Assembly: GCA_945907245.1 (NCBI GenBank)
Contig: CAMDTB010000033.1
Span: 1-35,158, forward strand
Direction of reading: 5' to 3'
DNA length: 35,158 nt
From: Rhizobium sp. Q54
GTDB taxonomy: Bacteria > Pseudomonadota > Alphaproteobacteria > SMXS01
Part shown: in pieces, positions 35,084-35,158 of the stretch
Layout: each line of letters starts with the position of its first letter
Numbering within the stretch: the first letter of the stretch is position 1
Position numbers and translations under genes: made by a program
Notes under the pieces: model-generated
Told to the model about the DNA's origin: nothing
Seen by the model: the letters and a program-made list of their open reading frames with translations, nothing else
Database searches by the model: none

Positions 35084-35158
35084 AGGCAAGCGGAAGAAAC
35101 GCCACGGCGGCAGGATCATCGCCGTCGCCAACCAGAAGGGTGGCGTCGGCAAGACGAC
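35055..35158 (+). CDS. parA: Chromosome-partitioning ATPase ParA, N-terminus only (runs off the window)
   Basis: The first 34 residues read [20 protein letters not shown] followed by IIAVANQKGGVGKT. The deviant Walker A motif KGGVGKT is that of ParA/Soj ATPases, which pull ParB-parS complexes apart. The start ATG 35055 lies inside the end of rsmG (29-bp overlap); a basic N-terminal stretch precedes the ATPase core. parB, expected next, is outside the window. Confidence 0.95.
   Translation, partial: MLPVLSLGVEGKRKKRHGGRIIAVANQKGGVGKT

Overview
The window is a GC-rich stretch of an alphaproteobacterial chromosome. It carries almost only housekeeping genes and spans what I read as the chromosomal replication origin. 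The gene order DUF299(PPSR)-maf-aroE-coaE-dnaQ to the left of a 377-bp gap, and hemE-hemJ-rho ... mnmE-mnmG-rsmG-parA to its right, is the layout known around the Caulobacter crescentus and Rickettsia prowazekii origins. The gap (22584-22960) holds two good DnaA-box candidates, six GANTC (CcrM-type) sites in about 215 bp and a perfect TTAA-N7-TTAA CtrA-type site just before hemE. Two perfect parS sites lie about 9.5 and 11.5 kb to the right, next to parA. Genus and species cannot be told from this; a free-living Caulobacter/Rhodospirillales-like alphaproteobacterium fits.

Layout, left to right. 1-220: the end of an IS30-family element that appears to have landed in a REP-like palindrome. 244-5001: a cupin-like DUF985 gene, the dnaK-dnaJ chaperone pair with a terminator between them, and dapB. 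4998-8403: a DUF2244 membrane protein, nth, an exported protein of unknown function, an adenosine/ribokinase-family kinase and an EcfG-like ECF sigma factor. 8605-12689 (minus strand): a histidine operon hisB-DUF2628-hisH-hisA-hisF-hisE-HIT. 12810-15186: hslV-hslU-GNAT, translationally coupled. 15170-17796 (minus): Tim44-like, mltA, smr. 17939-18942: fxsA, secB. 18950-22583 (minus): PPSR, maf, aroE, coaE, dnaQ. 22961-25995: hemE, hemJ, rho, with a strong terminator. 26092-30466 (minus): coaA, a quinone-reductase remnant, dienelactone hydrolase, an Ogt/MGMT-type methyltransferase and a DUF255 thioredoxin-domain protein. 30542-35158: DUF6489, a 2Fe-2S ferredoxin, mnmE, mnmG, rsmG and the start of parA.

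How it fits together: genes next to the gap are transcribed away from it on both sides, co-directional with replication. The DnaA, CtrA and GANTC motifs would tie initiation and hemE transcription to the cell cycle, while ParA and parS move the origin region. The two heat-shock operons (dnaK and hslVU) share the same promoter spacing and sequence (GTTGTA-N16-[AC]CTATNT), suggesting a common RpoH-type control.

I found no CRISPR array, tRNA or rRNA gene, prophage or recognisable defence system. I do not see a new multi-gene system here. The points most worth a second look are the origin region, the shared heat-shock promoter with an apparently leaderless hslV, the double hairpin before mltA, the IS30/REP junction and the insertion in AroE.
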